Positions 1 to 8,321 of a stretch of 51,962 bases of DNA are shown here, piece after piece. Numbering within the stretch: position 1 is the first letter of the stretch; each line of letters opens with the position of its first letter. The notes beneath the pieces are model-generated. The model was not told the origin of the DNA, did not search any database, and saw nothing but the letters and a program-made list of their open reading frames with translations. The stretch covers positions 1 to 51,962 of the forward strand of contig DAIOKN010000015.1 of NCBI GenBank assembly GCA_036756705.1, in the 5' to 3' direction. Source of the DNA: Caproicibacter sp002399225 (GTDB taxonomy: Bacteria > Bacillota > Clostridia > Oscillospirales > Acutalibacteraceae). A program made the translations under genes and the position numbers.

Positions 1-350
1 GAAAGGGGGACTTCGAACGGCAGAGGAGCCAGCACCTTGCCGAGCACCGTAAGATTTTTCACTTTCACTTCTACCGTGCCGGTTGATATTTTGGGATTAA
101 CGGTGTCCTCATCGCGGAGAACGACAGTTCCCGAGGCGGTCAGGCTGCATTCGCGGCTGACGTCTTCCAGCAAGGCGTCGTCGTAAACGACAATCTGCAC
201 TACGCCGGAATGATCCCGCAGATCAAGAAATTTGATCCCGCCGTGATCGCGGATATTCTCAACCCATCCTGCAACGCGGATCTCCTTCCCGATTTCCTGT
301 TCGCTCACTTCGCCGCAAAAATGCGTTCGGTATTGATTGACTAGGTTCAT
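1..350 (-). CDS. aspS: Aspartyl-tRNA synthetase, N-terminal part (runs off the window)
   Basis: Partial gene: the first ~116 residues are present and the rest lies left of base 1. Aspartyl-tRNA synthetase charges tRNA-Asp in the cytoplasm. The visible part is the N-terminal OB-fold anticodon-binding domain. It opens MNLVNQYRTHFCGEVSEQ and carries the signature run GWVENIRDHGGIKFLDLRDH near residues 29-48, which in AspRS reads GWVxxxRDHGGxxFxDLRD. The start is the ATG at 348-350 (reverse complement). A good sigma-A promoter lies ~65 bases upstream at 417-445, so the gene probably starts its own transcript. No T-box leader is seen in that short leader. The DHGG motif favours AspRS over AsnRS, and the identification is fairly secure despite truncation. 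Confidence 0.87.
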   Translation of the reverse strand, partial: MNLVNQYRTHFCGEVSEQEIGKEIRVAGWVENIRDHGGIKFLDLRDHSGVVQIVVYDDALLEDVSRECSLTASGTVVLRDEDTVNPKISTGTVEVKVKNLTVLGKVLAPLPFEVPL

Positions 351-416
351 GTTCCGTCTATCCCCTTTATCTACAATCTTTAGATCTTTTTCTTTTCAAT
401 CTTTATTATATCATGC

Positions 417-445
417 ATTATAGCATGAAACGTCTCTTGATTCAA
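417..445 (-). promoter_or_regulatory. Sigma-A promoter for aspS
   Basis: On the minus strand TTGAAT (440-445), a 17-base spacer and TATAAT (417-422). A second TATAAT-like box follows a few bases downstream. It points at aspS, with a leader of about 60 nt. Confidence 0.65.
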
Positions 446-565
446 CGGAAAACAAGGCCGCCACAGCATGGAAAATGTGCTGCTGACGCGTTTTGGCCCG
501 TCCCCGTTTTATCCTGTCACGGTTTTCGCATGAAATACAATAGAAATGGCTTAGCCGCCGGAATT

Positions 566-580
566 CCGGGCAAAGCCCGG
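566..580. terminator. Hairpin downstream of pepT
   Basis: CCGGGC / GCCCGG stem with an AAA loop just beyond the pepT stop codon. There is no clear U-run, so terminator function is uncertain. Confidence 0.35.
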
Positions 581-587
581 CTGCGGT

Positions 588-1811
588 TCACACTTTGGAA
601 GGCTGGGCTTTTACCAGATTCAGCAGAATTTCCACCATTTTATCCATCGCCTGAATCGGAATGAATTCAAACCTGCCGTGAAAGTTCTGCCCGCCGGTCG
701 GCAGGTTCGGGCAGGGCAGTCCCAGAAAAGAAAGCTGAGCCCCGTCCGTTCCGCCGCGGATCGGAACGGCGCGCGGTGAAATGCCCGCCTCCCGCATGGC
801 CTGCTCTGCCCGCGCGATGATCTCGGGGTGTTCTTCAATCTTTTCCTTCATATTGTAATAAGAATCTTTGATTTTTAATTCAAAAGTGCCGGCGCCGTAT
901 TTTTGATTCAGATAGTCCGCGATCCGGCGGACGGTTTCTTTACGGGCCTCGAATTTTGCGCGGTCGTGGTCGCGGATGATATACCGCAGCTCGGCGTTTT
1001 CCACGCTGCCGGCCATTCGGATCAGGTGGTAAAATCCCTCGTAGCCCTCGGTGTGTTCCGGCGTCTCTGCCGCCGGCAGCATCGAATGGAATTCCACGGC
1101 GCACTGCGCGGCGTTTATCATTTTATTTTTTGCGTCGCCCGGGTGAACGCCCCGGCCGCGGATGGAAACGACGGCCCCGGCCGCGTTGAAGTTTTCATAT
1201 TCCAGATTTCCTACGGCCCCGCCGTCCACCGTATAAGCAAAATCGGCGCCGAAGCCTTTTACGTCAAACTTCTCTGTGCCGCGCCCGATTTCTTCGTCTG
1301 GGGTAAATGCCACGGCGACTGCTCCGTGCGGAATGCCGCGCCGGTTCAGTTCCTCCGCCGCCGTCAAAATTTCTGCAATGCCTGCCTTGTCGTCCGCACC
1401 GAGCAGGGTGGTTCCGTCGGTTACGATCAGATCGCTGCCGACGCAGGCTGCAAGATTCGGAGAATCTTCGGGCCGCAGAACGATTTTCTTTTCCTCGTTG
1501 AGGACGAGAGTGCCGCCGTCGTACGCTTTGACGATCCGCGGCTTTACCCCGGTGCCCGGTGCGTCCTCGGAGGTATCCATATGGGAAATCAGACCGATCA
1601 CCGGCGCCTGCACGCCGCGGCTGGCGGGAAGCATCCCGTAAACATAGCCGCTTTTATCCTGGCGCACCTGTGCAAAGCCGAGCTTTTTCATCTCTTCCGC
1701 CAGCGCATCCGCCAGTATAAGCTGGCTCGGCGTGCTGGGGCAGCTTGTGCTGTCCTCATGAGATGTGGTGTCGAATGATACATAGTGCAGCAGTCTTTCA
1801 TAAGCTTTCAT
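588..1811 (-). CDS. pepT: Peptidase T (tripeptide aminopeptidase, M20B)
   Basis: Cytoplasmic dinuclear-zinc aminopeptidase that removes the N-terminal residue of tripeptides. The 407 residues match the usual family length (~408). Metal and catalytic residues typical of M20B are visible: HMD near 77-79, GADDKAG near 138-144, the DEE pair near 172-174, and a late His in GGQNFHGRFEF. The chosen ATG at 1809-1811 has AAGGAG at suitable spacing; an in-frame extension to 1853 runs into the preceding gene and lacks support. It lies 20 bases after the MocR-type regulator on the same strand, so the two are probably co-transcribed, although a functional link is not obvious. Identification is firm. Confidence 0.95.
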   Translation of the reverse strand: MKAYERLLHYVSFDTTSHEDSTSCPSTPSQLILADALAEEMKKLGFAQVRQDKSGYVYGMLPASRGVQAPVIGLISHMDTSEDAPGTGVKPRIVKAYDGGTLVLNEEKKIVLRPEDSPNLAACVGSDLIVTDGTTLLGADDKAGIAEILTAAEELNRRGIPHGAVAVAFTPDEEIGRGTEKFDVKGFGADFAYTVDGGAVGNLEYENFNAAGAVVSIRGRGVHPGDAKNKMINAAQCAVEFHSMLPAAETPEHTEGYEGFYHLIRMAGSVENAELRYIIRDHDRAKFEARKETVRRIADYLNQKYGAGTFELKIKDSYYNMKEKIEEHPEIIARAEQAMREAGISPRAVPIRGGTDGAQLSFLGLPCPNLPTGGQNFHGRFEFIPIQAMDKMVEILLNLVKAQPSKV

Positions 1812-1831
1812 TCTAAAAGTTTGTCTCCTTT

Positions 1832-3211
1832 TTATTCCAGAATCTCTTTCCAAGCCGTTTTCAGGTGCCGGACCGCGTCCTCAATCTTTTCCGCCGGAAT
1901 TCCGGCAAAGCCAAGCAGAATTTTTTCTCCGCCCGAGGCGATCCCGATGCGAACCCCTTCCCGCAGGGCCAGTGCGCGGAGGGTTTCGGCGTCCGCGTCC
2001 GTGTGGACGGTCAGAATCATGCTCAGCGGGGTTTCCTGCAGCAAGATTTCCACTCGCTTGCCGAACGACGCTTTCAGCGCCCGGGTCAGCTTTTCGCATT
2101 TCAGCCCGTACAGTTTTCTCAGGTGGCGCAGATGGCGTTCCATCTGCCCGCTTTTGATATAGTTGGCCAGCGCGAGCTGCTCAATTTTGGAGGCCGTTTG
2201 GTTGTAGTTGCCGGCCCTTTGCCGGTAAAGCCCCAAAAGCTCCGGCGGCAGGGCCATGTAGCCGATGCGCACCGATGGGAGCAGCAGCTTGGAAAACGAC
2301 CCGATATATACAACTTTTCGTCCGCCGTCCATGCTTTGCAGGGCCGGGATCGGCCTCGCACGGTAGCGCAGTTCCCCGTTGTGGTCGTCTTCGATAATGT
2401 CGCCGCCGCATTCGTCAGTCCACCGCAGCAGCTCCATCCTCCGGCTCATTGGCAGACTCGTTCCTGTGCGGATGCGGTTCGACGGACTGATATACGCGAG
2501 TTTCGCGCCGCTCGCCCGCAGTTCGTTCATGTCGATTCCGTCCGCGTCCCCGGGCAGTTTCAGCACGGAAAAGCCGCAGTCTGAAAAGATCTGTTCCGCC
2601 TGACGAAACCCGGGCTCTTCCATTGCGATATTTTTGTTTTCCCGGCCCAGCATGCCGCACAGGATAGAGAGAAGCGGCTGCGTTCCGGCGCCGATGACAA
2701 TTTGCTCTGGGGAGGCAACCACCCCGCGCACGCCGTAACTGTAGGAGGAAAGAGCTTCCCGCAGCGCATATTCTCCCTGCGGTTCCCCATAGGAGGCGAT
2801 GACCTCCTGCCGGTTCAGCACATCGCGGATCTGGCGCCGCCAGAGCTTTAGATCCATGCTTCTGCTGTCTACACAGTCGCTGCCGAGGTTATAGGTCACC
2901 GGCGGCCCGGCTGGCCGAGCCCAGCCAGCCGGCATGGCGGGCCGCCGGGTTTCCGGCGGACGGCGCACATCCAGCACAAAATAGCCGCGCTGAGGCTTTG
3001 CGCGGATGTACCCTTCCACGCAAAGCTGCTGGTAAGCGCTTTCCACCGTGGTGCAGCTGATTTTTAAGCCTTCCGCCAGCGCGCGGATGGAGGGGAGGCG
3101 CTCCCCGGCCTTCAGATGGCCGGATTCCACTGCCCGGCGGATCGAAGAGTAGAGCTGCTGGTACAACGGGACGGGCCCGCAGGGATTTACTTGTAAAAAG
3201 TCGTAGATCAT
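1832..3211 (-). CDS. MocR/PdxR-family transcriptional regulator (GntR HTH fused to aminotransferase fold)
   Basis: 459-residue chimera. A GntR winged helix (residues ~10-80, with PLYQQLYSSIRRAVESGHLK and LPSIRALAEGL) is fused to a fold-type I aminotransferase-like domain (~110-459). The PLP-binding lysine is in SFSK at about residue 308. Such proteins sense pyridoxal phosphate or an adduct of it and regulate a divergent target. Here the divergent neighbours are two ECF-transporter S components, the arrangement known for PdxR and vitamin B6 uptake genes, so B6 control is a reasonable inference. The substrate-loop motif is SPSNRIRTG instead of the common SPSHQFPTG, so another effector (GABA or taurine type) is possible. 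ATG start with GAGG upstream. Confidence 0.88.
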   Translation of the reverse strand: MIYDFLQVNPCGPVPLYQQLYSSIRRAVESGHLKAGERLPSIRALAEGLKISCTTVESAYQQLCVEGYIRAKPQRGYFVLDVRRPPETRRPAMPAGWARPAGPPVTYNLGSDCVDSRSMDLKLWRRQIRDVLNRQEVIASYGEPQGEYALREALSSYSYGVRGVVASPEQIVIGAGTQPLLSILCGMLGRENKNIAMEEPGFRQAEQIFSDCGFSVLKLPGDADGIDMNELRASGAKLAYISPSNRIRTGTSLPMSRRMELLRWTDECGGDIIEDDHNGELRYRARPIPALQSMDGGRKVVYIGSFSKLLLPSVRIGYMALPPELLGLYRQRAGNYNQTASKIEQLALANYIKSGQMERHLRHLRKLYGLKCEKLTRALKASFGKRVEILLQETPLSMILTVHTDADAETLRALALREGVRIGIASGGEKILLGFAGIPAEKIEDAVRHLKTAWKEILE

Positions 3212-3223
3212 ATTGATTTCCTC

Positions 3224-3272
3224 AACTGTACTTATTATTTTTTTTTAAACTGTATGTTTTAATAACAACAGT
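3224..3272. promoter_or_regulatory. Candidate operator of the MocR/PdxR-type regulator
   Basis: The divergent intergenic region holds AACTGTA at 3224-3230 and again at 3248-3254, 24 bases apart in direct orientation, plus an inverted AACAGT at 3267-3272. MocR dimers often bind direct repeats. Functional assignment is inferred from position and repetition only. Confidence 0.4.
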
Positions 3273-3330
3273 GATTGGCTATTATTATAGCAATGTTGGG
3301 TCTCTGAATCAATCCAAGAGGGTGAAAAAT

Positions 3331-3858
3331 ATGAAAAAAACAGGATCTGCGGGCCTGCCCGTGCTGACAGCGCTGTTTGCCGCGCTGATTTTTGTCGTGA
3401 CGGCCTATCTATTCCATATCCCAACCCCGGCGACCGGCGGTTATATTCACCTGGGGGATGCGTTTTTGTATCTTGCGGCCAGTATTCTGCCGGTTCCTTA
3501 TGCAGTGGCGGCGGGTGGCATCGGAGAAGCCCTTTCCGACGGTCTGACCGGCAGCGCCGTCTATGCGCTGCCCACGTTCCTCGTTAAATCGGTTATGGTT
3601 CTGTTCTTCACCTCCTCGGCAAAAAAGGTGATCGTGCGGCGCAACTTGGCTGCCTGCGCGGCGGCGGGGGCCGTCTGCATCGCGGGATATTACCTGACGG
3701 AAGTCGTTCTGCTCCATAGTTTTGCAGCCCCGGTGGCAGAGATCCCGGGAAATTTGATCCAGGCAGCGGCAAGTGCTGCAATTTACATTCTGCTGGGACG
3801 TTCGTTCGACCGGCTGAAAGTGAAAGAGCATCTGGCAGCGCTGGTTGGTCAGCGCTGA
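3331..3858 (+). CDS. ECF transporter S component
   Basis: 175-residue hydrophobic protein with about five to six membrane helices. The region PATGGYIHLGDAFLYL near residues 31-46 is typical of ECF substrate-binding (S) subunits, which capture a vitamin or similar ligand and dock onto a shared EcfA-EcfA'-EcfT module. The ATG at 3331 is preferred over an upstream in-frame start at 3271 because AGAGGGTG sits at normal SD distance and the extension would cross the putative operator. It is followed 23 bases later by a second S component. No ATPases are adjacent, so it presumably uses the module at 43.7-46.2 kb. The divergent PdxR-like regulator suggests pyridoxine or a related substrate; this is inference. 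Confidence 0.82.
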   Translation: MKKTGSAGLPVLTALFAALIFVVTAYLFHIPTPATGGYIHLGDAFLYLAASILPVPYAVAAGGIGEALSDGLTGSAVYALPTFLVKSVMVLFFTSSAKKVIVRRNLAACAAAGAVCIAGYYLTEVVLLHSFAAPVAEIPGNLIQAAASAAIYILLGRSFDRLKVKEHLAALVGQR

Positions 3859-3881
3859 GAAGGGAAAAAGGAGAAATCGTC

Positions 3882-4448
3882 ATGAGAAGCGAGAATAAGA
3901 CGGTCAACCTTGCGCTGGCCGGTCTGATGGGTGCGCTGGTCTTTGTGGCCACTCAGTTTTTTAAAGTGGAAATTCCTGTTGCGGGCGACCGGACAATGGT
4001 CGGCTTTGCCAATGTGTTTTGCATCCTGTCCGGGCTGCTGCTTGGCCCGGTGTATGGAGGCCTGGCGGCAGGCCTCGGCTCCGCGCTGTTCGATCTGGTC
4101 GGCGGCTGGGCCTCCAGCGCGCCGGTGACACTGGTGACAAAATTTGCGATGGCATGGATCTGCGGGCTGATTGCCTGGGGCGGGGATAAAAGCGGCAGAA
4201 AGCTTTCCCGCGTGATCATCGGGGCCGTCACGGGGTCACTGTCTTACTGTGTGCTGTATCTTTCGTACTCTGCGCTGAAAGAGATCCTGTTAGGCTCCGC
4301 GGCGAAGGCGGTGCAAATCATCCTGCTGACCAAGCTCGGGGCGACTCTGACGAATGCCGTGATTGCCGACGTGATCGCAATTCCGCTGTACTTTGCCCTG
4401 CGCCGTGCGCTGGCGCGCAGCTTTCCACGTCTCCGGGGCAACGGCTGA
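3882..4448 (+). CDS. ECF transporter S component (second)
   Basis: 188-residue polytopic membrane protein, same family and operon as the preceding gene. The N-terminal helix contains LALAGLMGALVFVATQFF, followed by a GDRTMVGFANVFCILSGLLLGP loop-helix, a common S-component layout in which the ligand-binding loop follows helix 1. The SD AAAAAGGAG precedes the ATG by a normal distance. Two tandem S subunits could bind two forms of one vitamin or different ligands. No riboswitch is visible upstream of the pair, so control probably runs through the divergent regulator. Confidence 0.82.
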   Translation: MRSENKTVNLALAGLMGALVFVATQFFKVEIPVAGDRTMVGFANVFCILSGLLLGPVYGGLAAGLGSALFDLVGGWASSAPVTLVTKFAMAWICGLIAWGGDKSGRKLSRVIIGAVTGSLSYCVLYLSYSALKEILLGSAAKAVQIILLTKLGATLTNAVIADVIAIPLYFALRRALARSFPRLRGNG

Positions 4449-4456
4449 AAATCCGG

Positions 4457-4485
4457 TTGTGCTTTGCCCCGGATAATGCTATAAT
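4457..4485 (+). promoter_or_regulatory. Sigma-A promoter for the flippase gene
   Basis: TTGTGC (4457-4462), a 17-base spacer and TATAAT (4480-4485), in the gap after the second S-component gene. Confidence 0.6.
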
Positions 4486-4528
4486 GGCTCCATCTGAAAA
4501 GAAATGAAGAGTGGAGCCTGAAACCGGA

Positions 4529-5851
4529 ATGAAAAAAGAGAAGACGAAAAAAGTCCGCAGCGCGGTCGTGCGCGACTCGATCAGCACGTTTGGCACCAAT
4601 CTGTTTGGGGCCTTTTTGGGATTGATTTCTTCCTTTATTGTGCTGCGGCGCGTCGACCGGGTAACGAAAGGACTTTTCAACCAAATGCAGCAGTGGGGGC
4701 AGGGGATTTTTACGATCCTCGGCCTCAGCGTCGCTTCCGCGGTGGTCTATTATGTGGCCCGCAACTCGATTCAGAATGCAAAACATGCCATCTGGAGGCT
4801 GAGTGCTGGCATTGTCGTCGGTATGGTGCTGGTCAGCTCGGTAGGACTGTTCTGCTTGCGGGACAGTTCCTTTTTTGTGCATACTCCCCGGCCATTTCTC
4901 GCCGCGATAGTCATTTATGGGATATTATCATTTCTGTCCAATATTTTCCTGATGATTCTGCGCGGCGAAAATAAATTCAAATCCTATAATCTGGTGAATC
5001 TGGTCCAGCGAATTTTGGTAACGGCGCTGGCGGTTATGGTCTTTTTCCGGCCGAACGCCGCGTTCTGGATCTGGGCTACCATTGCCATTTCGTTTTTGAT
5101 GATCCTGTTTGCCCTTTACGGGATTGTCCGATGGAACGGTCCAAAACCTGTGCCCGCGCCGGAAAATGATATGCCGGTCGGGTCTGGCGACATGATCCGC
5201 TACAGCCTGAAATCCCATGTCAGCAACGTACTGACCTATCTGAACTCTTACCTGGGCAGCTACATTGTGCAGTGGGTTTCTTCCCTTGCGGATTACGGCG
5301 TTTACAACCTGGCGGTCACCATGATGCAGCAGGTCTGGATCTTGCCGGACGCCGTCAGCCAGGTTGTCCTGAGCCGGATTTCCGGAATGACGGAGGCAAA
5401 AGACAAAGTCCGCCTGACGGTTCTTTCCTCTAAGGTTGTGACCTATATCACAACGATCGGTGCCATCGCGCTCTACTGGGCCGCAAAACTCCTCGTGCCG
5501 TTTCTGTTCCCAATGTATGCCGACGCGCTTGGGCCGCTGCCTTACCTGATGATCGGCTCCGTTTTCATTTCCTATGCAAAGGTGCTCGGCAATTCGATTG
5601 CCGGCTACGGACGGCCGGAGCTGAACATTATTCCAACCGCCGTCGGGATCGCCCTGAACATCGCCGCCAGCATCGTGCTGCTTCCGCTGATGGGGACGAA
5701 TGGCATCGCGCTGGCGACATCGATTTCCATGACGGCGCAGGCCGTTACCTGCATCACGATTTTTTGCCGCTTTTCCCATACGCCATTTTACCTTCTGCTT
5801 CTCCCGAGCCGGGAAGAAATCGCGATGATTGCAAAGACCTTTCACAGATAA
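4529..5851 (+). CDS. MOP-superfamily polysaccharide/lipid-linked sugar flippase (Wzx-like)
   Basis: About 440 residues with 12-14 predicted membrane helices. The N-terminal pattern RDSISTFGTNLFGAFLGLIS is typical of oligosaccharide flippases of the MATE/MOP superfamily (PF01943/PF13440 type). These move undecaprenyl-linked sugars across the cytoplasmic membrane. The gene has its own promoter. The ATG at 4529 is taken as start; an in-frame GTG at 4511 is possible but its SD is weaker. It stands alone, 12 kb from the sugar-nucleotide island, so a link to that island is only a possibility. MurJ-type lipid II flippases are usually longer and have more helices. Confidence 0.8.
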   Translation: MKKEKTKKVRSAVVRDSISTFGTNLFGAFLGLISSFIVLRRVDRVTKGLFNQMQQWGQGIFTILGLSVASAVVYYVARNSIQNAKHAIWRLSAGIVVGMVLVSSVGLFCLRDSSFFVHTPRPFLAAIVIYGILSFLSNIFLMILRGENKFKSYNLVNLVQRILVTALAVMVFFRPNAAFWIWATIAISFLMILFALYGIVRWNGPKPVPAPENDMPVGSGDMIRYSLKSHVSNVLTYLNSYLGSYIVQWVSSLADYGVYNLAVTMMQQVWILPDAVSQVVLSRISGMTEAKDKVRLTVLSSKVVTYITTIGAIALYWAAKLLVPFLFPMYADALGPLPYLMIGSVFISYAKVLGNSIAGYGRPELNIIPTAVGIALNIAASIVLLPLMGTNGIALATSISMTAQAVTCITIFCRFSHTPFYLLLLPSREEIAMIAKTFHR

Positions 5852-5869
5852 ACCAGTGTTTTGATCCAA

Positions 5870-5899
5870 GCAGCCGGGCGGCAAAAACCGCCCGGCTGC
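5870..5899. terminator. Bidirectional terminator between flippase and YitT genes
   Basis: Perfect 12-base GC-rich stem (5870-5881 with 5888-5899) and loop CAAAAA, placed between two convergent stop codons. Confidence 0.75.
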
Positions 5900-5906
5900 C
5901 AGCTTA

Positions 5907-6752
5907 TTATTCGCTGTGAAATCCCTTGCCGATAATCTCGCTGGTGTTGCAGATCAGCAGGAAGGCGTCCGGTTCGGTTCGGCGAATGTAGCGGCGCAGC
6001 TGCGCCGCCTGGGAGCGGCTCATCACGGTAAAAATGATGTATTTCCGGCGGTGCGAATAAGCCCCGAGACCGTCGCACACCGTCGCGCTGCGGTCAAGCT
6101 GGTTCGTAATATAGTCCAGGATCGGCTTTGGCTCCGTGCAGATGACGGTGAAGTATTTATTCAGGTTGATGCCTTCAATCACGCTGTCGACGATCAGCGA
6201 TTTTGACAGCAGGCCGAGAAAAGAAAACAGAGCCGTTTTGATGTTAAATACAAAAAAGGAAGAAAGCGTGATGAGCAGGTCGCTGAGGAAAAGCGCCTTG
6301 CCGATGTCCACGCTCGTGTATTTTTTCAGGATCATCGCGATGATATCGGTTCCGCCGGAGGAAGCGCCCTCGTGAAACAGAAGGGCGGAGCCGAAGGCGG
6401 GCAGCAGCACCGCGAACACAAGCTCCAGCATCGGCTCATCGGTCAGCGGGCGCGCCAGCGGCATCAGCCGCTCCAATCCCCAGACCATACTGGAAAGCAG
6501 AAGGCTGGAGTAAACCGTTTTCATGCCAAAATCCTTCCCGAGGAACAGAAAGCCGCCGAGGTCTAATAGAAGATTGAGCAGAAAGTTTGCGCCCGCCGGA
6601 GAAAAGGGAGTGACACGCCCCAGCACCACCGACAGACCAGAAACTCCGCCAAATGTGAAATCGTTCGGGAATTTGAAAAAGTAAATGCCGACCGCTAGGA
6701 TGAATGTGCTCACTGAAATGATGGCATACTCTTTAAAAATACCACTTTTCAT
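5907..6752 (-). CDS. YitT family membrane protein (DUF161 + DUF2179)
   Basis: About 281 residues. The N-terminal part has five to six membrane helices and includes FKFPNDFTFGGVSGLSVVLG. A soluble C-terminal DUF2179 domain contains VCDGLGAYSHRRKYIIFTVMSRSQ. Members are common in Firmicutes, several per genome, and their function is not established. The start at ATG 6752 has GGAG 11 bases upstream; an alternative TTG at 6788 has AAAGGAG and would add 12 residues. It is divergent from perR with a 120-base AT-rich gap between them. Confidence 0.9.
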   Translation of the reverse strand: MKSGIFKEYAIISVSTFILAVGIYFFKFPNDFTFGGVSGLSVVLGRVTPFSPAGANFLLNLLLDLGGFLFLGKDFGMKTVYSSLLLSSMVWGLERLMPLARPLTDEPMLELVFAVLLPAFGSALLFHEGASSGGTDIIAMILKKYTSVDIGKALFLSDLLITLSSFFVFNIKTALFSFLGLLSKSLIVDSVIEGINLNKYFTVICTEPKPILDYITNQLDRSATVCDGLGAYSHRRKYIIFTVMSRSQAAQLRRYIRRTEPDAFLLICNTSEIIGKGFHSE

Positions 6753-6909
6753 GCCGGGCTCTTCTCCATCTTTAGGTGCTTTTGTCAAGATGCTTCATTC
6801 TCCTTTCAGATGGTTTCCAGTTGTAAGGCGTTCTTTACAAATGAAAAAAAATATGCTATTCTAATTCAAGAAAGATTCTCATTATTAAATCATTGCCAAG
6901 AGGTGAGTC

Positions 6910-7308
6910 ATGGAAAAGAGAAGAAATTACAGCCGGAAGCGGGAAGCCATTTTAAATGCGGTTCGTTCCACTACTTCGCATCCGACGGCGGACTGGATCT
7001 ATGAGAAACTAAAGCCGGAGTATCCGGATTTAAGCTTGGGTACGGTTTACCGGAACCTGGCCCAGTTCAAGGAGGATGGCACCATCATCAGCATTGGTGT
7101 GGTCAATGGGCAGGAACGATTTGACGGAAACGTCAAGCCGCATACGCATTTTGTCTGCTCGGAATGCGGCTGTGTTCTGGACGTCCCAGAAGAGTTTATT
7201 AACCCGGATCGGATGGCGCAGATAGAAAAGGAATACCATATGCGGATTGATTCGGCCGACCTGCTCCTTCGGGGAATTTGCCCGGACTGTTTCAAAAAAA
7301 TACGGTGA
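6910..7308 (+). CDS. perR: PerR-type peroxide-responsive Fur-family repressor
   Basis: 132-residue Fur-superfamily metalloregulator. An N-terminal winged helix (residues ~5-80, including SLGTVYRNLAQFKEDG) precedes a dimerisation domain with two CxxC structural-zinc motifs (CSEC and CPDC). The sensing ligands typical of PerR are present: Asp in RFDGN, His-x-His in PHTHF and Asp in VLDV. The last corresponds to the Asp that separates PerR from Fur (Glu there). PerR with Fe(II) is oxidised on His by peroxide and releases peroxide-defence genes. SD AGAGGTGAG before ATG. It is unlinked here to the usual rubrerythrin or catalase targets. Confidence 0.88.
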   Translation: MEKRRNYSRKREAILNAVRSTTSHPTADWIYEKLKPEYPDLSLGTVYRNLAQFKEDGTIISIGVVNGQERFDGNVKPHTHFVCSECGCVLDVPEEFINPDRMAQIEKEYHMRIDSADLLLRGICPDCFKKIR

Positions 7309-7320
7309 GTTTTTATTCGT

Positions 7321-7349
7321 GAATTTTCCGGCAGAACGCTGGAAAATTC
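7321..7349. terminator. Hairpin directly after perR
   Basis: GAATTTTCC (7321-7329) pairs with GGAAAATTC (7341-7349). It is the first of two consecutive inverted repeats in the perR/HD convergent gap and may be a first-stage terminator. Confidence 0.4.
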
Positions 7350-7363
7350 AAAAAATCCATACA

Positions 7364-7403
7364 AAGCCCGTCTTTCACGCACATTTTCGCGAAAGACGGG
7401 CTT
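7364..7403. terminator. Bidirectional terminator between perR and the HD-domain gene
   Basis: Thirteen-base perfect stem (7364-7376 with 7391-7403), loop about 14 nt, followed by T-rich sequence. Genes converge on it from both sides. Confidence 0.75.
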
Positions 7404-7425
7404 TTGTCGTTGGAACGAATTCTCT

Positions 7426-7923
7426 TTACGGAACTCCCTTTGTCGTTGCCTGACTTTTCCATGCCGGCCGGCAAAGCTGGAGTGTTTCCAGAACGGAACA
7501 AAGCTTATCTGCAAAGCTGACCAAATAACTTTCCCTGTATTTCGGCGGGATCGGAGTCAGCGGCCACATGTGCCGCAGAATGATGTCCTTTTCCCGCTTG
7601 TTCAGTTGAAACTGTTCCTGCGCGTTTTCCAGCGCCGTGCGGGGATGCGTAAACCCGTGCAAGCCCTTTCTGCCGCTTTTCTCATGCCAGTCATACAGAA
7701 AGAAGTCATGCAGCACAGCTCCGCGGATCAGGCTTCTGCGGTCAAAAGACAAGCCGAGCCGTTTACTCAGCCAGAAACTGGTATAGGCGACAAACAGACA
7801 ATGGTTCAGACAGGTAACGTCGGCGTGCTGGGGAAACGAATCCATCCGGCGCACCTGTTCTGATCGAAGCAGCTCGGCGACACAACTGTTAAAATATGTT
7901 TTTTCTTCTTTTGATAGATACAT
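7426..7923 (-). CDS. HD-domain protein, putative phosphohydrolase
   Basis: 165 residues. It shows the metal-binding arrangement of HD-superfamily phosphohydrolases: an early His (CLNHCLF), the HD pair in GAVLHDFFLYDW, further His residues in HGFTHP and LRHMWP, and a C-terminal Asp in SFADKLCSV. The substrate cannot be told from sequence. The ATG at 7923 has AAGGG upstream; a longer TTG start at 7944 is possible. It lies downstream of abrB on the same strand with a 71-base gap and could be read from the abrB promoter. Confidence 0.8.
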   Translation of the reverse strand: MYLSKEEKTYFNSCVAELLRSEQVRRMDSFPQHADVTCLNHCLFVAYTSFWLSKRLGLSFDRRSLIRGAVLHDFFLYDWHEKSGRKGLHGFTHPRTALENAQEQFQLNKREKDIILRHMWPLTPIPPKYRESYLVSFADKLCSVLETLQLCRPAWKSQATTKGVP

Positions 7924-7994
7924 GCAAGTTTTTCCCTTCGGCAAAGGATGAAAAATTCCCTCCAGACGAAACAGGCGGCCGATGCGCCAAAAAA

Positions 7995-8270
7995 TTAAAA
8001 GTTGTCTTTTTCCACTTCTTCATTCGCTACTTTTGCAAGCTTCTGAAGACAGTCCCGGCAGATATTATGACCGCCGAAGTTGATAATGCCGTTCATTCCG
8101 TTGCAAAAAATACAAGCGGGCTCATATTTTTGCAGAACAATCCGGTTGTCTTCGTCGACAAAAATTTCAAGAGGATCCTTTTCATGAATATTTAGAGTAA
8201 CCCTCAATTCTTTCGGCAGCACAATGCGGCCTAATTCATCAACTTTTCTTACGATGCCTGTTGATTTCAA
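7995..8270 (-). CDS. abrB: AbrB/SpoVT-family transition-state regulator with C-terminal zinc motif
   Basis: 91 residues. The N-terminal swapped-hairpin DNA-binding domain, MKSTGIVRKVDELGRIVLPK, is almost identical to Bacillus AbrB. The C-terminal half differs: it has CIFC and CRDC separated by about 17 residues, suggesting a small zinc knuckle in place of the AbrB oligomerisation segment. AbrB-type proteins repress post-exponential and sporulation genes. The TTG start at 8268-8270 is set by AAGGAAG at ideal spacing and by homology starting exactly at MKSTG. A near-consensus promoter lies ~50 bases upstream. Sporulation genes spmAB are divergent from it. Confidence 0.88.
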   Translation of the reverse strand: MKSTGIVRKVDELGRIVLPKELRVTLNIHEKDPLEIFVDEDNRIVLQKYEPACIFCNGMNGIINFGGHNICRDCLQKLAKVANEEVEKDNF

Positions 8271-8321
8271 TAAAAGTACTTCCTTTCACCAATCATGAGC
8301 AAATTTTGCCCGACCAAAATT

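Noticed and set aside
351..416. T-box leader for aspS.
   Set aside because: The leader from the predicted promoter is only ~60 nt and lacks the T-box sequence and antiterminator.
6789..6909. Per box for perR autoregulation in the AT-rich gap.
   Set aside because: Partial matches to TTATAAT-N-ATTATAA are no better than expected from base composition.
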